Shown here piece by piece: positions 47,566 through 61,945 of a stretch of DNA of 64,000 bases; position 1 is the first letter of the stretch, and each line of letters begins with the position of its first letter. The DNA is from Hypoxylon rubiginosum (Eukaryota; Ascomycota; Sordariomycetes; Xylariales; Hypoxylaceae). The notes under the pieces are model-generated. The model searched no databases and was not told where the DNA came from. It worked only from the letters and a program-made list of their open reading frames with translations. A program made the position numbers and the translations under genes. The stretch covers positions 1,535,712 to 1,599,711 of the forward strand of contig CADCXA010000016.1 of the NCBI GenBank assembly GCA_902806565.1, in the 5' to 3' direction.

Positions 47566-48194
47566 GTCGACGTCAAACCTTGGGTTCTCATCACCGCTCT
47601 CGCAGTGTCGCACCCGGGCCGGTCGACGTCTTATTGGAGACCCTCACTTGCCGATGAACCGTTACATATACCTGACCTTAGTTTTCGCAACTCTCGCAGT
47701 GTGTTGCCGTTTACTCGAAGACTAGACACTTGCCTCCCAACATAGGGAGACACAAGAGCACACAGCACGGGCTCGATTCTTTAGGCGGCAGGGGTGGTGC
47801 ATTTGAACATTTGGGGTCCATCCCTAGCTCTAAATTAATGAGACCTGCAGCTGAGAATATGACATGTCAGATACATATCAGAACAGGGCGAGAGTTAAAG
47901 AATTGATAGCCTTCCTCTTCTTAAGTACGTATCATCTCTGTGCTACACCCTTGACCAAAGGCGAATACCGAAGCAATCAGTGAAGGATTCCAGTTCGCCG
48001 TCCTTGCAGTAGGATCTTTGGCAGCCTTAACAAATTGGTTCGTTACAGTCCAATTTACCAAGAGTTAAGACTATTTCGCTACCGTCTATGGGAAGTATCT
48101 GTACCTTAAACTTGAGGAGAGCGGTACTACTCTCTCTATGGGTACGGGGAAGAAAAAGATGTGACATGTCAGCTTATTTACGGTTAACTGTTTG
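47566..48194. promoter_or_regulatory. Upstream region of rhodopsin-like gene to the AT-rich border
   Basis: 629 bp of ordinary base composition. It contains the 10-bp palindrome TGACATGTCA twice (47860-47869 and 48162-48171). The change to AT-rich sequence comes about 25 bp after the second copy. Confidence 0.5.
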
Positions 48195-50252
48195 TATATC
48201 TTAACTAAAATTGAAAAATTAAATTTAAAAAATACTATAAAAGGAAAAGCGTTATATAGTTATATATATATTATATTAAAAAAGTATTTTATAAATAAAA
48301 AAATAAAATTATTATATAAATTAATATTTATTATTATTATTAGTTATAATTTTTTATTTAGAATTTTTTTAATATTTTTAATTATTATTAAATAAGGTTT
48401 TAATTATTATAAAAAAAAAGTTTATTAATTTTAAGTTTTTTAAAAATGATATTATTATTTGGTTTTTTATAGGTTTTATTAATAATAATATTTTAATTAA
48501 GTTTAAAATAAAATTTTATTAAAAATTTATTAAAAAAATTTTTATTTATATATTTAAATAATAAAAGCTTTAAAAATAAATTTATATATAACGTTTTAAA
48601 GCGTTATTAAAAATGAAAAAATAAATTTTAATTTTATATTTTAAATTTTATATTTTTAATTTTAAGTTATTAATAATATTACGTTAAAAAGGGTTTAATA
48701 TAACTTAAAAATAGCTTTAAAAAATATAATTAAAATATAATTTTAAATATTATTAATAAATATTTATTAATAAATAATAATAAATAGATTTTTTATAAAA
48801 TATTATAATAAAAGAATTTTTTAAATCTAGGTGTTTTAACAAGCTTAATTAATAATATATTTATAATAATTTAGTAAATAAAAATAAAAATTTTTTTTTT
48901 TAATTTATTTAAAAATTATTATTATTATATAAACTTTTTTTATATATTAATATATAATAAAAAAGTGGTAATAAAAATCTATAAAGAATTTTTTCTTAGT
49001 GTAACTATTTATTATTAATAATATTTATAAAAAAAAAAAAGCGAATTTATTTATAATAAATTAAATTAAATTTAATATATTAATAATTATAATAAGTTTT
49101 TTTAATAAAAAATTTATATATATATAAAAATAAATATATTTTTAAGGTATTTAATTTAATATTATATTAATTAATTTAAAAATATAATAATTTTTATTTT
49201 AATTTAATATTTTTATATAATATATATTTTAAATTATATGTTTTATATAATTTAAATAAATAAAAATAAAAAAGTGTTTTTATTTTTTATTATTTATTAA
49301 ACTTTTATATAAATTATATATATTAATATAAATAAGTTTATTATAAAACTTAATAATTATATTTATTATAATTATAATATAAATAATATTTAAATTAAAA
49401 AATAATAAATATAGTTATAAACTTTTTATTTATTACGTTAAAAAATATATTTATATTTAAATATAAAAAAGATATAATTAAATGTTAATATATTCTTAGA
49501 TTTTATTTATATAATTAAAAGATTAAAAGTTTTAAATATTATATAATTTTATTTTTAAAATTACTTTTTTTATAATATATATACTAGTTATATAAAAAAT
49601 AATTAAAAATTATATTTTATTTTAAAATTATTATAAGATTTATTTTTAATATAAGGTAAATAATATATTAAAACGTTTAATTAAGAATTATTATTATTTT
49701 AATTTAAATATTATTAAATAATATAGTTTTATTATTAATATTAATATTTTTATTAATATTAAGGTAATAATCGCTAGTAATAATATTAATAAATATCTTT
49801 TTAAAAATATTTTATTATAATATAAAAACTTTTTTATAAATATTAAATTAAATTATAAAACAAAAAATAATTATAAAAAGTTATTTATTAATATTTATTT
49901 TAAATTTTAAAAAATAATTTAAATAAAGCTAAATAATAAAAATCATTTTAATTTATTATTAGTTTTAAAATTTTTAATAAGTGGTTTAATGGAGATTATA
50001 TAAAAATTAATATAACTTTTAAAATAAAATTTTTTAGAGAATTTAATAATAATTTTAAAAGAATTAAAAAAAAATAAATAAGAAAAAAAAGGTTATAATA
50101 TATTTAAATAAATATTTAAGTATTTAAAAAACTTATAAATAAAATTTATTTATTTATAAATAACTATAAAATTATATATTAAACTAGTTATAAATTAAAG
50201 GAATTTAATATTAAAATTACTATAAATATAAAAGTGTTTTATTTTTTATAAA

Positions 50253-50362
50253 GTTTATATTTAATTTTAATTAAACTTATATTTAATTTTAATTAAACTT
50301 ATATTTAATTTTAATTAAGTTTATATTTAATTTTAATTAAACTTATATTTAATTTTTATATT
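50253..50362. repeat. 22-23 bp AT-rich tandem repeat
   Basis: Unit CTTATATTTAATTTTAATTA plus AA, about four to five copies at 50253, 50276, 50298, 50319 and 50342, some starting with G in place of C. It contains the reverse complement of the 11-bp unit at 50693. Confidence 0.85.
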
Positions 50363-50692
50363 TAACTTTTATTAAACTTATTTAAATATTTTAATAAAAA
50401 TATAATATTTATAATATTTATAATTTTTTAAAGTTTTTATAACCATTTAAAATTTTTAAGCTTATTAATTATTAATTTTATTAATTCTTAATATTTATAA
50501 TTATTTAAAGTATTTAAAACTTATTAAATATTAATAAATTAATAATATTATTAATAGTATATTATAATATAAAAAATTAATTTAAAAAATAATATAATAG
50601 TTAATTTTAAGGTTTAATATATTAATAAATTTATAAATAAATATAATATATTTTATTTTTACTTATTTATTTAAAATAAATAAAAATATAAG

Positions 50693-50813
50693 TTAAATAT
50701 AAATTAAATATAAGTTAAATATAAGTTAAATATAAGTTAAATATAAGTTAAATATAAATTAAATATAAGTTAAATATAAATTAAATATAAATTAAATATA
50801 AATTAAATATAAA
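50693..50813 (+). repeat. 11-bp minisatellite (TTAAATATAAG/A)
   Basis: About eleven copies of TTAAATATAAG or TTAAATATAAA in a row. G/A is the only common difference between units, which is what C-to-T mutation on the other strand would give. Confidence 0.9.
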
Positions 50814-52848
50814 CGGTTATTATTATTAGTTTATTATTTTTTTTTAAGTTTTTATATTATTAAATTTTAGATTTTATAAATAAATGTTAATAAATTTAAA
50901 TAAAAGTTAAAATAAGGGAAGTTAATATTAATTTATAGTTATTATAATAATATATAAATTTATATTTAATAAAAACTTAATATATATTTAATAAAAAATA
51001 AATAAAAATTAAATAAATATTAAATAAAAACTATATAAATAATTTTAATATTTTTTTTAGTTTTATAAAAGATATTTACTTTTATTAAAAGCGTTTTAAG
51101 TGTTTATTTTCACTTGGTTTTTAATTATACGCCTTTTATTATAAAATTTTAATAAATTAGTTTTTTTTTTTTAAATTATTATTAAATAGTTACACCTTAT
51201 TTTAATTATTATATAATATTTATTAGATTATTTTCCTTATTATTATTAAATTTATTATTTTTAATAATCTTATTTTTTATATTATTAATAGCTTTAGCTA
51301 AAAAAATATTTATAAAATAATTATTATTATTATTATTTTTAGTTTAATTATTTATAACATTATTTAAAGGTTTTAATAAAAATAATAAATTTTTATTTAA
51401 GCTTTTATTATTATATTTTAACTTATTATAAAATTTATTAAGCTTATTAAAATTAACCGATTTTTAAGGTGGTAATAATAATAAATTAATAAAATTATTA
51501 TTAGTTTTAAATTTATTATTATTTAGCTGGTAATTATTAAATAATATTTTAATATAAGTTAAAACTAAATCTTATAAATAAAAAAAAGGGTTTATTATAT
51601 AAGGAAAATTAAAAATATTATTAAATTCAAATATATAAAAATTATAATTAATTAATATTTTTAGTTAATTTATTAATTTAGTTAAATTAACTTTTAATAA
51701 GTTATTATTTAATATTTATTAAATTTAAATGTAAAATATTAAAGCTTAAATAAATAATATTATAATTTTTTTTATTTTTATTTTTTTTTTATTATTTTTA
51801 AAATACTAGGTTAATTGATTTTTTTTTATTTTATAATTAACTGGCGTGCTGTTTTTAATTTATTTATATAAGTTATTATAAAGTTTTATAAAAAATTAAA
51901 CTTATTTATTAATAAAATTACTTTTTTTAATAAGTTATAAAGTTAATATTTTATTATTTAATAAATTAATTTATAAAATTATAAATTAATAAAGCGGTAA
52001 ATTTACGTTTTTATTTTATATTAATTTATAATTAAGTTAATTTTTATAATTTTAAAGTTAATTAAGTTATATTTAAATTTATAATAATTAATTTAGTTAA
52101 ATTTAAACTTATTAATTAAAAATAATACTAGCTGTAATTAAATATAAATTTAAAATAATAAAAAATAATAAGATATATATTTATTTTAATTTATTAATAA
52201 ACTTTGTTTTTTATTAAACTTTTATAAGTATAAATTAATATATTATATTATAAAGTTAAATTAATATAATATTTTTTAATAATATAGCTTAATATTTTAT
52301 ATATTTTTAATAGTAGTTTTTTATAAATTAATAAATTTTATAATAAAAAACTTAATTATTTTAATATAAAAGTTACGTTAATATTATTAATATTAATATA
52401 TTATTATAAATAAAATTTATTAAAACTAATTATTATATATATATTTTTATTTTTTTTAAAGTAAACTTTATATATAATATTAAATTTAAATATAATTTTA
52501 ATTATATATTTAATATTAATAAGTTATTAATAAATGTTAGTAAATATAAGTTTAATATATATGTTATTATTAAACTTAAAAATTAAAGTATAAAAGTTTA
52601 ATAAAATTATAATTTTTAATATATTTATTATTATTTTAATATAGTTTTAAATATATTATTATTTTAAGTTTTAATTATATTATAAAATTAATAACTGTTT
52701 TTAATATATTTTATTTACTTTAAATAAAAAGTTAGTTAATATAAAATAAAAGTTATATTATAAACTTATTTAAAGGAATTTAATTATTAGAATTTTAATT
52801 AAAAATTAAGTTTAATTTTATTAGTTATAAATAATAATTAAATAAAAG

Positions 52849-52896
52849 TTTAATATAAGTTAAATATAAGTTTAATATAAGTTAAATATAAATTAA
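52849..52896 (+). repeat. 11-bp minisatellite, second locus
   Basis: About four copies alternating TTTAATATAAG and TTAAATATAAG, the same family as at 50693. Confidence 0.85.
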
Positions 52897-53512
52897 GTAA
52901 TAATTAAATAACAGTTTAATAATAAGGTAAAATATTATAAAAATATTTAAAAACAAGATATAAATTTTAAATAATTAAAATAATTATAACGTTTAATAAA
53001 TAAATTAATATTATTTTTTTAATTTATTATTATTTATTTATTTATTAAAGGTAAACGTTATATTAAGGTTTTTTTATAAAATATTTTTTAAATTAAATTT
53101 ATTAATAACGGTTTAATTATTAATATTAATAGCTTTTATATTTTATATATATATATAATATTAAAAAGGTTACTAATATTGGTTTTATAAATTTAATTAT
53201 TAAGAAATATGGTTATAAAATTAAAAAATTTAAAGTTTTTATTATAATAAAATTTTTTATTATATATAACACGTAGGTTGTTATTTATTTATTATTTAGT
53301 TATTATAAAACGTATATATATATTTAACTTTAATATATATTTTCTATACTTTTATTTTTTTAGTATATTTATATATATTAATTTTTATATTTATTTTTTT
53401 TATAAATTATTTTGTTATAAAAATAATATTATTTATAGTTAAAATATATTATAAAAGTTTTAAAGCGAGAAATATAGTTTTATAAATATATATTTATTTA
53501 AATAATTTACGT

Positions 53513-53635
53513 TTAACTTATATTTAATTTTAACGTTTAATTAATATTTAATTTATATTTAGTTTATATTTAGTTTATATTTAATTTATATTTAACTTAT
53601 ATTTAATTTATATTTAATTTACACTTAATTTAAAT
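53513..53635 (-). repeat. 11-bp minisatellite, inverted locus
   Basis: Copies of CTTATATTTAA, TTTATATTTAG and TTTATATTTAA, the reverse complement of the unit at 50693. A few units are interrupted near 53535-53550. Confidence 0.85.
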
Positions 53636-56600
53636 AAAAGTTTATTTATTTATTAAATATAATAACTTATATTATTTTATTATTTAAATAGTTTTAATTT
53701 AAAATACTACTTTTAAAATATTTAATAATAATATATAATAAAAATATATATATATAAATATAAAAAATTATATAAAACGTATAATATATTTTTATTAATT
53801 TTAATTAAAATATATAAAATGATATTTAATAATAGTAATTATAGGTTTTATTTTATATTTTAATTAAAATAACTTATTTAATAGTTATATAATTATTAAA
53901 AATCAAGTTATTAATATATAATAAAAGAATATAATTTTTAACTAATATTATTATAAATATATTTTATTATATTTTTAATTTTTATATTATTAATATACTT
54001 AATTATATTTTAATTTATATTATAAATAAAATAAAATAAAATATTATATTTAATTGTAATATCTAATAAGAAATTATTTTTTTAACTAATAAAAAATATT
54101 ATAAATAAATTTAATAAATTTAAATATAATTTATTATATTAAATTATTTTTTTAATTTTTATTATTATTTTTAATAAAATAAAATATAAAAGGTATAAAT
54201 TTTATATTAATTTTAAAAAAGGAAATTAGTTAATATTATAATTTAAAATTATAAAGTTTTAAATTATAACCTTAAAAAAAGTAATAAAAAAATACAATTA
54301 AAAATAATATAAATTTTATATTACTTTTTAATAAAAAGGCTTATTGTTTAAAATAAGATAAAGATTTTATTTTATTATTATTATTTTTATTTAATATTAA
54401 TTAAAACCGTTTTTTAAGATAATTAATATTTAAATTATTATTATTATTATTATTATAATTGTTTAAACCATTAAAATAATTAATAAAATATTAGTAATAA
54501 ATATAATTAATAAAAGTAATATTAAATTCGTTTATATTAATATTTTAATTAAAATTATATAAAAACTTTAAATTATTTTAATTATAAGATTATTTAATAC
54601 CAGTAAATAAATAAATTAAACTTAGTTTTTTTACGATATTTAATTAGTGTTTTAGTATTAAAATAAGCGTAATAATACGAAAAGTAATTACTTTTTTTTT
54701 TATTTTATAATTAATATTTATTTTAGTTTAAAAATAAGTTATATAAAATAAATAAAAAGATATTTTAAAGGAATTTTAATAAGAAAAAAGATTGGTTTTT
54801 TATAAAATAATTAATATATAAAAAGAGTAAAAATTAATTAAATAATAAAAGCATTAAATATTAATATAGAAAAAAAAATAATATAAAAGTAATTTATAAT
54901 TTTAAATTTTTTTAAAAATAAATAATATTAAAAAAGTTATTAATTATATTAATATTTTTTTTTTTAAAAAAGGTTTTTTAGTATTTATATATATAATTAA
55001 ATAACTATTAATTAGCTTTTTATAAAATAATATAATAAAGTTTTAACTTTAAATAAAATTAATAATATAATAAATTTTATTATAAATAATAATAATTTTT
55101 TAAACTTATAAAAGATTTAAATAAATAATTAAGTTATTTTTATTATATAAAAAACAATTATTTAATATATTAGGATTTTTTTAATTATATGTATTTAAAT
55201 TTACGTTTAAAAATTTAGTTTTGTTTTTATTAACTAAATAAAATAATAATTATTATTAAGGTTTAAAAATTATTTTAAAAAAATTCTAGTGTTTATTAAA
55301 TATAAAATATAATAAAAAAAGGTGTTAAAAATTTTTTAAATAATGTTAAGTTTATAATTATTTATATATTAAAAAATATAAAAATAATTTAAAAAGAAAA
55401 AAAACTAAGTAAAATTAGTTATTTTTTTTTTTTATTATATTAAATATTTCTTATTATAATATAATAAGTAAAAAAAATATATTAATATAATTAAAATAAT
55501 AAAAATTAATATGTTTAAATATATTTTTTTATATATTTATTTATATTTATAATATAAATTATATAAGTTATTTTATATGTTTTTTATATAAATATATAAG
55601 TAGATATTTTTTAGCCTAAAAAAATATTATATTTAAAAACTTTAAATATTTTATTTAAATAACTTATTATTATTTAAATATGTTATTTTATTTTTATATT
55701 AATAATAATTAATTAGCCTTTTTTTTAATTATTATTTTTTTAAATATATAGTGATTATATAAGAAATATGGTATTTTTTTAAACCGGTATTTTTTTTAGT
55801 TAAAAAATATTAAAATTTTTAATATTATATTAATATTTATTATTTAAATTATCTTAGTTTAAAATTATTATTTAATTTTAATGTTTTTAATAATAACGGT
55901 ATTTATTATATTATAACTTATTACGTTATATATATTATAACTAAGAATATTTAAGTTTTTAATAAAAAAAATAAAAATAAATGTTTAATTATTAAAGCTT
56001 ATTTTTTTAAAACTATAAATAAAAACCTTATTAATATACCTAGTAATAATATTTTTTAAGAATATTATTATTTTTTTTATATTTTAAGTTATAAAAATAA
56101 TAATTATAAATGTTATTTAATTATTATTAAGTATTTAATTAGTTTTTTAATATTTTATTTATAGATTATTAGCTTTTTTATCTAAATTTTAATTATTAAG
56201 TTTTTTTAAATAAAATATTAAAACTTTAAAAATATTTAATATAAAATAGTTTTATTAATAATAAGTTAATTATAAATAAACTGGAATTATAATTATTATT
56301 ATTTTAAAAACGTTTAAATATTTATTTTATAATTAGTTTTATAGTTTTTAAAATTTATAAAATTTATTTTATAATTTATTATTATTAATAGTTTTTTTTT
56401 ATTAAAGAATTTATTAATAAATATTATTATATTATTAAGATAATAATTATATTTAAAGCTAGTTATATTATTTTAATTTTAATTAAAAATTAATTTAATT
56501 TAAATTTTATATATTAACATGTTTTTAAGTTATTATATAATAATCCTTTTAATATTTTAATAAATTTACTATTTTTTTATAAGGATATTTATATTTTTTT

Positions 56601-59600
56601 AAATTATAATTATTTTATTTTTATTTTAAAACTTATTATTAATAACTTATATATATTAATTACTTATATATTTTAAATATTAAAAAAAGGTATTAAAATT
56701 TTATAAATTTATAATTAATTTTATAATATATAATATTTAGTTTTAAATAAGATTTTTATTTAATATCTTTTAGTTTATTTTATTTAGTTTATTTTTAATA
56801 ATATTATTATATTTATTTTTATTAATAAAACTATTAAAATTAAAAAGTTTATAAAGTATATTAATAAAATCTACTTAAAAAAAAAATTAATTTATATTAT
56901 ATAAGAAATTTAAAGTACCGAGTATAAGCCGCGGGCTGGAATTTATAGAATATAAAATTATATTAATTTTAAATATAAAGTAAATAAAATTAAAAGTAAA
57001 AGTAATATATTTAATATTAATTTTAAGTTTTATAACTTATATTTAAAGAAAATATATTATTAAAATATATAACTTAATAATATTATATATAATAGTAATT
57101 ATAATTATTTATTAAAATATTTAAAAGTATATTTTTAGTTATTTAATTATAAAATGTTTAATTTTAATTATAAACTTAATTTTAATTATAATAGTTTTAA
57201 TAATAATAAAAATAATAATTATAATAAGTGTTTTAAAAATCAGGATATTAAGTTTAAGTTAAACTTATTATTAATAAAAAATAAAAAAAGTATTTAAATA
57301 AATAATAATAATAAAAATAAAAGTAAAAATATTATAGTTTAATATAATAAAAATAATAAATCTTAAGGTAAATTTACTTATAATTTTATTAATAATATAA
57401 ATTTTATTTTTTATTTTTTTTAATAATTTTAAATTATTAAGGATTTTTTTAGTTAAAATAATAATAATATATATTATAAAAATTTTTTTTAAAAAGTGGT
57501 AATAAGTTATAAAAAATTTCTTTATATAAATAAAAGCTAGTAATTATTAAAAATAAATAAAATTTAAATTTAAAATTTAAGTTTTAAAATAAGTTTTTTA
57601 AATAATAATAAAGAAAATTTATAATTTTTTTATAACTTTTTTTTATATTTTAATTATAATTTTATTTTTTTATATTTTACTAGGTTAAATATAAGTTAAA
57701 ATTTTTATTATAATATAAAATTATTTTAAAAATTAATTATTAAATTTAATAATATTTATTTTAAGATTATATGTTTTTAACTTTTTATTAATAAGGCGGA
57801 TCGTTTTTATGATTTATTATTTTCTAATTATTAACGTTTAAAAAAAAATATTTAAAACATAATAATAAAGTTTAATATATTTAAATTATTTTTATAAAAG
57901 AAAATTATTAATAAGTTTAATAATAAAAATAAAATTAATATTTTTTTTTATTTTACGTTATATTATATATAATTAAACTTTATTATTATTTATAATAAAA
58001 TTAAAAGTTATAATATTAAATAAAAGGTAATTTTTTTTTATTTTTAATTATAATTAATTATTTAATATTATTATTATATTAAAATATATTATTAAGTTTA
58101 TAATAATTTAATTTTTTATAATTTATAGAAACTTATTATAAGTAACGTTATTAAACTTATATTTAATAAAAAAAAAAAGGTAGTAAAAAACTTTATTAAT
58201 TTTATTAAAAGCGTATTTTTTTAATAGGTAGATATTATTATTTAAAAATAATATTAAGTATTTATAAAGTATATTAAATATTAAATAAAAAAACCTTAAG
58301 ATGTTTTTTAAAAAAGCTTTTAATATAGTAATTAATATAAAAATATATTAATTATAAGTAAAAGTCGTAGAAATATATTTAATATAACCACGGTTAAAAA
58401 TTATATTTTATATATTTAAAATTAACTGGAAAGTTATTTAAATATTTATTTTAATAAATTTAACTTTTATTATTTTATATGGTTTTAATATTAATTTTAG
58501 TTTATTATCTGGTTTTAATTTATTATTTTATTTTTTATTATTAAAATTTAAATTTAAAGTTAAACTAATTTAAGTTATATTTAATATAGTTAGTTTTTTT
58601 TTTAAAACTTTTAATTAATTTATATTTTTTAGTGGTTTTTATATTTTTTTTATAACGTTATATTAAAATAATTTAAAAGTTATATATTTTTAAGGTTTTA
58701 ATATAAACTAAATAAATATATTATTTTTTATTATTATATTAAAAACTTTTTAAGTATTATAATAAATATTAAAAAGTTTATTATTAAAAAAGATTTTATT
58801 AAAATAAAATCTTAATATATAAAACAAGTTATTTATAACTAAAAATTTATATATTATATAATCCGCCGCTATTTTATTATTTATTTAAGTTAAATTACTA
58901 AATTTAAAAAATAAATTTATTTTAAATATATTAAATAATAAGATAAAAAATATCCTAATAATAAAAATAAATATTAATAAAATATTATCTTAATTAAATA
59001 TAGTTTTTCTTTAAAAAATAACGTTATAAAGTTTATTATTTTTAAATAAAATTAATTAATTATTATTTTTTTTTTAATTTAAATTTAAAAATAATAATTA
59101 AATAAATATAAAAAAATACAGATTTTTTAAAGTAATTTTTTAAAAGCTAAAAGCAAGATATTTTAAAAAAAATATATTTAATTATATAAATAAAATCGAA
59201 GATGGTTTTTATTAAATAATTTATATAAAAAAATATATTAATATTTTATAAGAATTTTATAAAGTTAAATTAATTATATTTTAATTAAATTTCTTATTTT
59301 TTTAAAAAAAAAGTTAACGAATTTAAAAATAGTTTTTATTAATTAAGTTAATTAATATTTTTTTAAAGAAAATAAATTACAGTTATTTATAAAGTTTTAT
59401 AATTTTTTCGTAATATATAAATTAAAGTTAATAACTAAATAATATAATTATAATATAAAATATAAATTGCTTTTATATTATAATTAATATAATTTTTTTA
59501 TAAAATATAAATTATTATTTTTTATTAGGTTAAAGGATTTTTTAGATAATATATATTAGGTAGATTTTAAGGGAATATAAGTATATATATTAAAAAAAAT

Positions 59601-60208
59601 AAAACTTATGTTTTTAAAATTAAATAAAATAATAAGAAATTAAAAAGTGTGTTTTTTTATAATAACTAACGTTATTATAATATATTTAATTATATTTAGA
59701 AACTATAAAAAAGGAATTAGTAAGGTAGGTGATTTTTTTTATAATATAAAAATATTATTAATAATTTTATTGGTTTTATTATTATTAAAATAAAAGTAAA
59801 TATTTAAAAAATTTATAATAAAAAGGTTTATTATAATATCCTATTAAATAAATTATAAGAATTTAAAAAAGTGGGGTAAAATATTAAATTAAAAATATAA
59901 TAAAAAGAAAATAAATAATTATAAAATAATAGTTTTATTAATAATATTAAATTAAAGTTTAATTATATTAAAAAAAGGATTAGTTTAAAAATTTTTATTA
60001 ATTTATAAATAAAGTTTTATAAGTTATATTAAAATTAATAATATAATATATTAAGTTTATATATATTTAAATAAAATTTAATTAATTAAAAAATATAAAA
60101 TTATAATAAGTTATTTATTTTAATAAAAAATATTTATTAAAATATATTAATTATATAAAATATTATATAAAATTAAATTATAATTTTTTATAATATAATA
60201 TAAATATA

Positions 60209-60283
60209 ATTAAAATATATTTTATATATAAAAAATATTAAATTTAATTTTTATTAATATTATTTAACCATTCTTTTTTTTTT
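60209..60283 (+). repeat. Direct repeat copy 1
   Basis: About 75 bp that recur 227 bp further on (60436-60510) without any insertion or deletion. The six differences that I see are all transitions (60242, 60258, 60259, 60270, 60273, 60274). Confidence 0.85.
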
Positions 60284-60435
60284 AATAATATTAATAATTT
60301 AATTAATTATATAGCTTTATTTAGTTTTAAATTTAAATGTTTGATTTTTATTTATAATATAAGTTTTTTATTACTTTAAGTTTTTAATTAAACTGGAAGT
60401 AAATATAAAAATATATTATTTATTTTATTAATATT

Positions 60436-60510
60436 ATTAAAATATATTTTATATATAAAAAATATTAAGTTTAATTTTTATTAACGTTATTTAACCGTTT
60501 CTTTTTTTTT
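60436..60510 (+). repeat. Direct repeat copy 2
   Basis: Partner of 60209-60283. It keeps AACGTT and AACCGTT where copy 1 has AATATT and AACCATT, so it looks the less mutated of the two. Confidence 0.85.
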
Positions 60511-61781
60511 ATATAAAATACCTAGATATTAAATTACCTGGTTTAGAAATAGTTTAAAATAAGTATTAAATATATATTTAGGTATTTTTAAAAATCTAAA
60601 AATATCTTAAAAAGTTTTATTTAAAAAATAACCGCTTAGATATTTATATTTATTTTTATTATAAAATTATATATATAAATTTTATAGTAAAAGTTAAGGT
60701 ATATATTATAAAAAAATATACTTTAAATAATTAATTTAATTTTAAAAATATAAAATGTTAAACGTTTTATTAAAGTATTTTTATTAATATAATTTATAGT
60801 TACTTTTAATTTTTATTATTTTAAATATAAAAAAATATAAAATAAATAACTTTATTTACTTTATTTAGGTACTTGTAATTATTATAAATATTTTTTATTA
60901 ATAATTAATTTATTTTATTAATTAATATATTTATTAAATTATTTAAAATATATTTATTAAAAATTTATTTAATTTTTATAAATATTTAGTAATTTAAATT
61001 TTTTAAGCTTTATTATAAGTTATAAAACTATTAGTATTATATAAGTTAATAAGTTTATTTAATGTTTAATTAGCTTTTTATTTTTAAGTTTTAATAAAAT
61101 TAAACGTTAATATTAATAAAAAACTAGTGATAATAATTATAAAAAAAAGGTTATTATTATTTATATATAATATTTTAACTAATAGTTTATTTATATATAA
61201 AACTAATAAAAATATTTAATTTAATAAATTAATTTAATTATTTAGTTTATAAATAATATTAATAAATACTAAGTTTAGTTTTTATATTATTAGCTAGTTA
61301 TTATTTAAACACCTTATTTTAAAACATTTAAAAGGATATTTAATAAACGGGTAAAAGTTATAATCACTAAAAATTATATTATTAAATTTTATATTAAATG
61401 GTATATTTATTTATATTTATATTAAATTAAAATTAAACGTAAGTTATTTTAATATAAAATTAATTAGTATTTCTATTATTTTATATTAATTAATATTACT
61501 TTATAATATTTAATTTTATAAAGAATAATTTAAAAGGTTTAACATAGTAATATTTATTAAAATCTTATATTATAATAATTAGTAAATAAGATTATTTTTT
61601 AATATATATATTTAAAATATTATATAAAATATAAGTAATAATAAATTATTTAACCTGGTATTATTATTTATATTTTTAAATATATTATATATAAGTTATA
61701 ATATAAATATATTAAAAATAGTTATTTAAATAAAAGTTATTTAAATAAAAGATATTTTAAAGGAATATTTTTAAGTGAGAG

Positions 61782-61945
61782 ATGTTTTAAAAAAAGGTTT
61801 TTAAGTAAAAGATATTTTAATAAAAAGTGTTTTAAAAAAAGGTTTTTAAATAAAAGATATTTTAATAAAAGGTGCCTTAAAAAAAGGTTTTTAAATAAAA
61901 GATATTTTAATAAAAAATGTTTTAATAAAAAATATTTTAAAAAAA
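61782..61945 (+). repeat. 45-bp tandem repeat with 15-bp substructure
   Basis: GATATTTTAATAAAA recurs at 61811, 61856 and 61901, exactly 45 bp apart. Each 45-bp unit splits into three related 15-bp parts (GATATTTTAATAAAA, AGTGTTTTAAAAAAA, GGTTTTTAAATAAAA). Degenerate copies continue on both sides. Confidence 0.85.

Noticed and set aside
48192..48395. 67-codon open frame at the AT-rich border
   Set aside because: It is made of Ile, Leu, Lys, Phe and Tyr codons expected by chance in AT-rich DNA.
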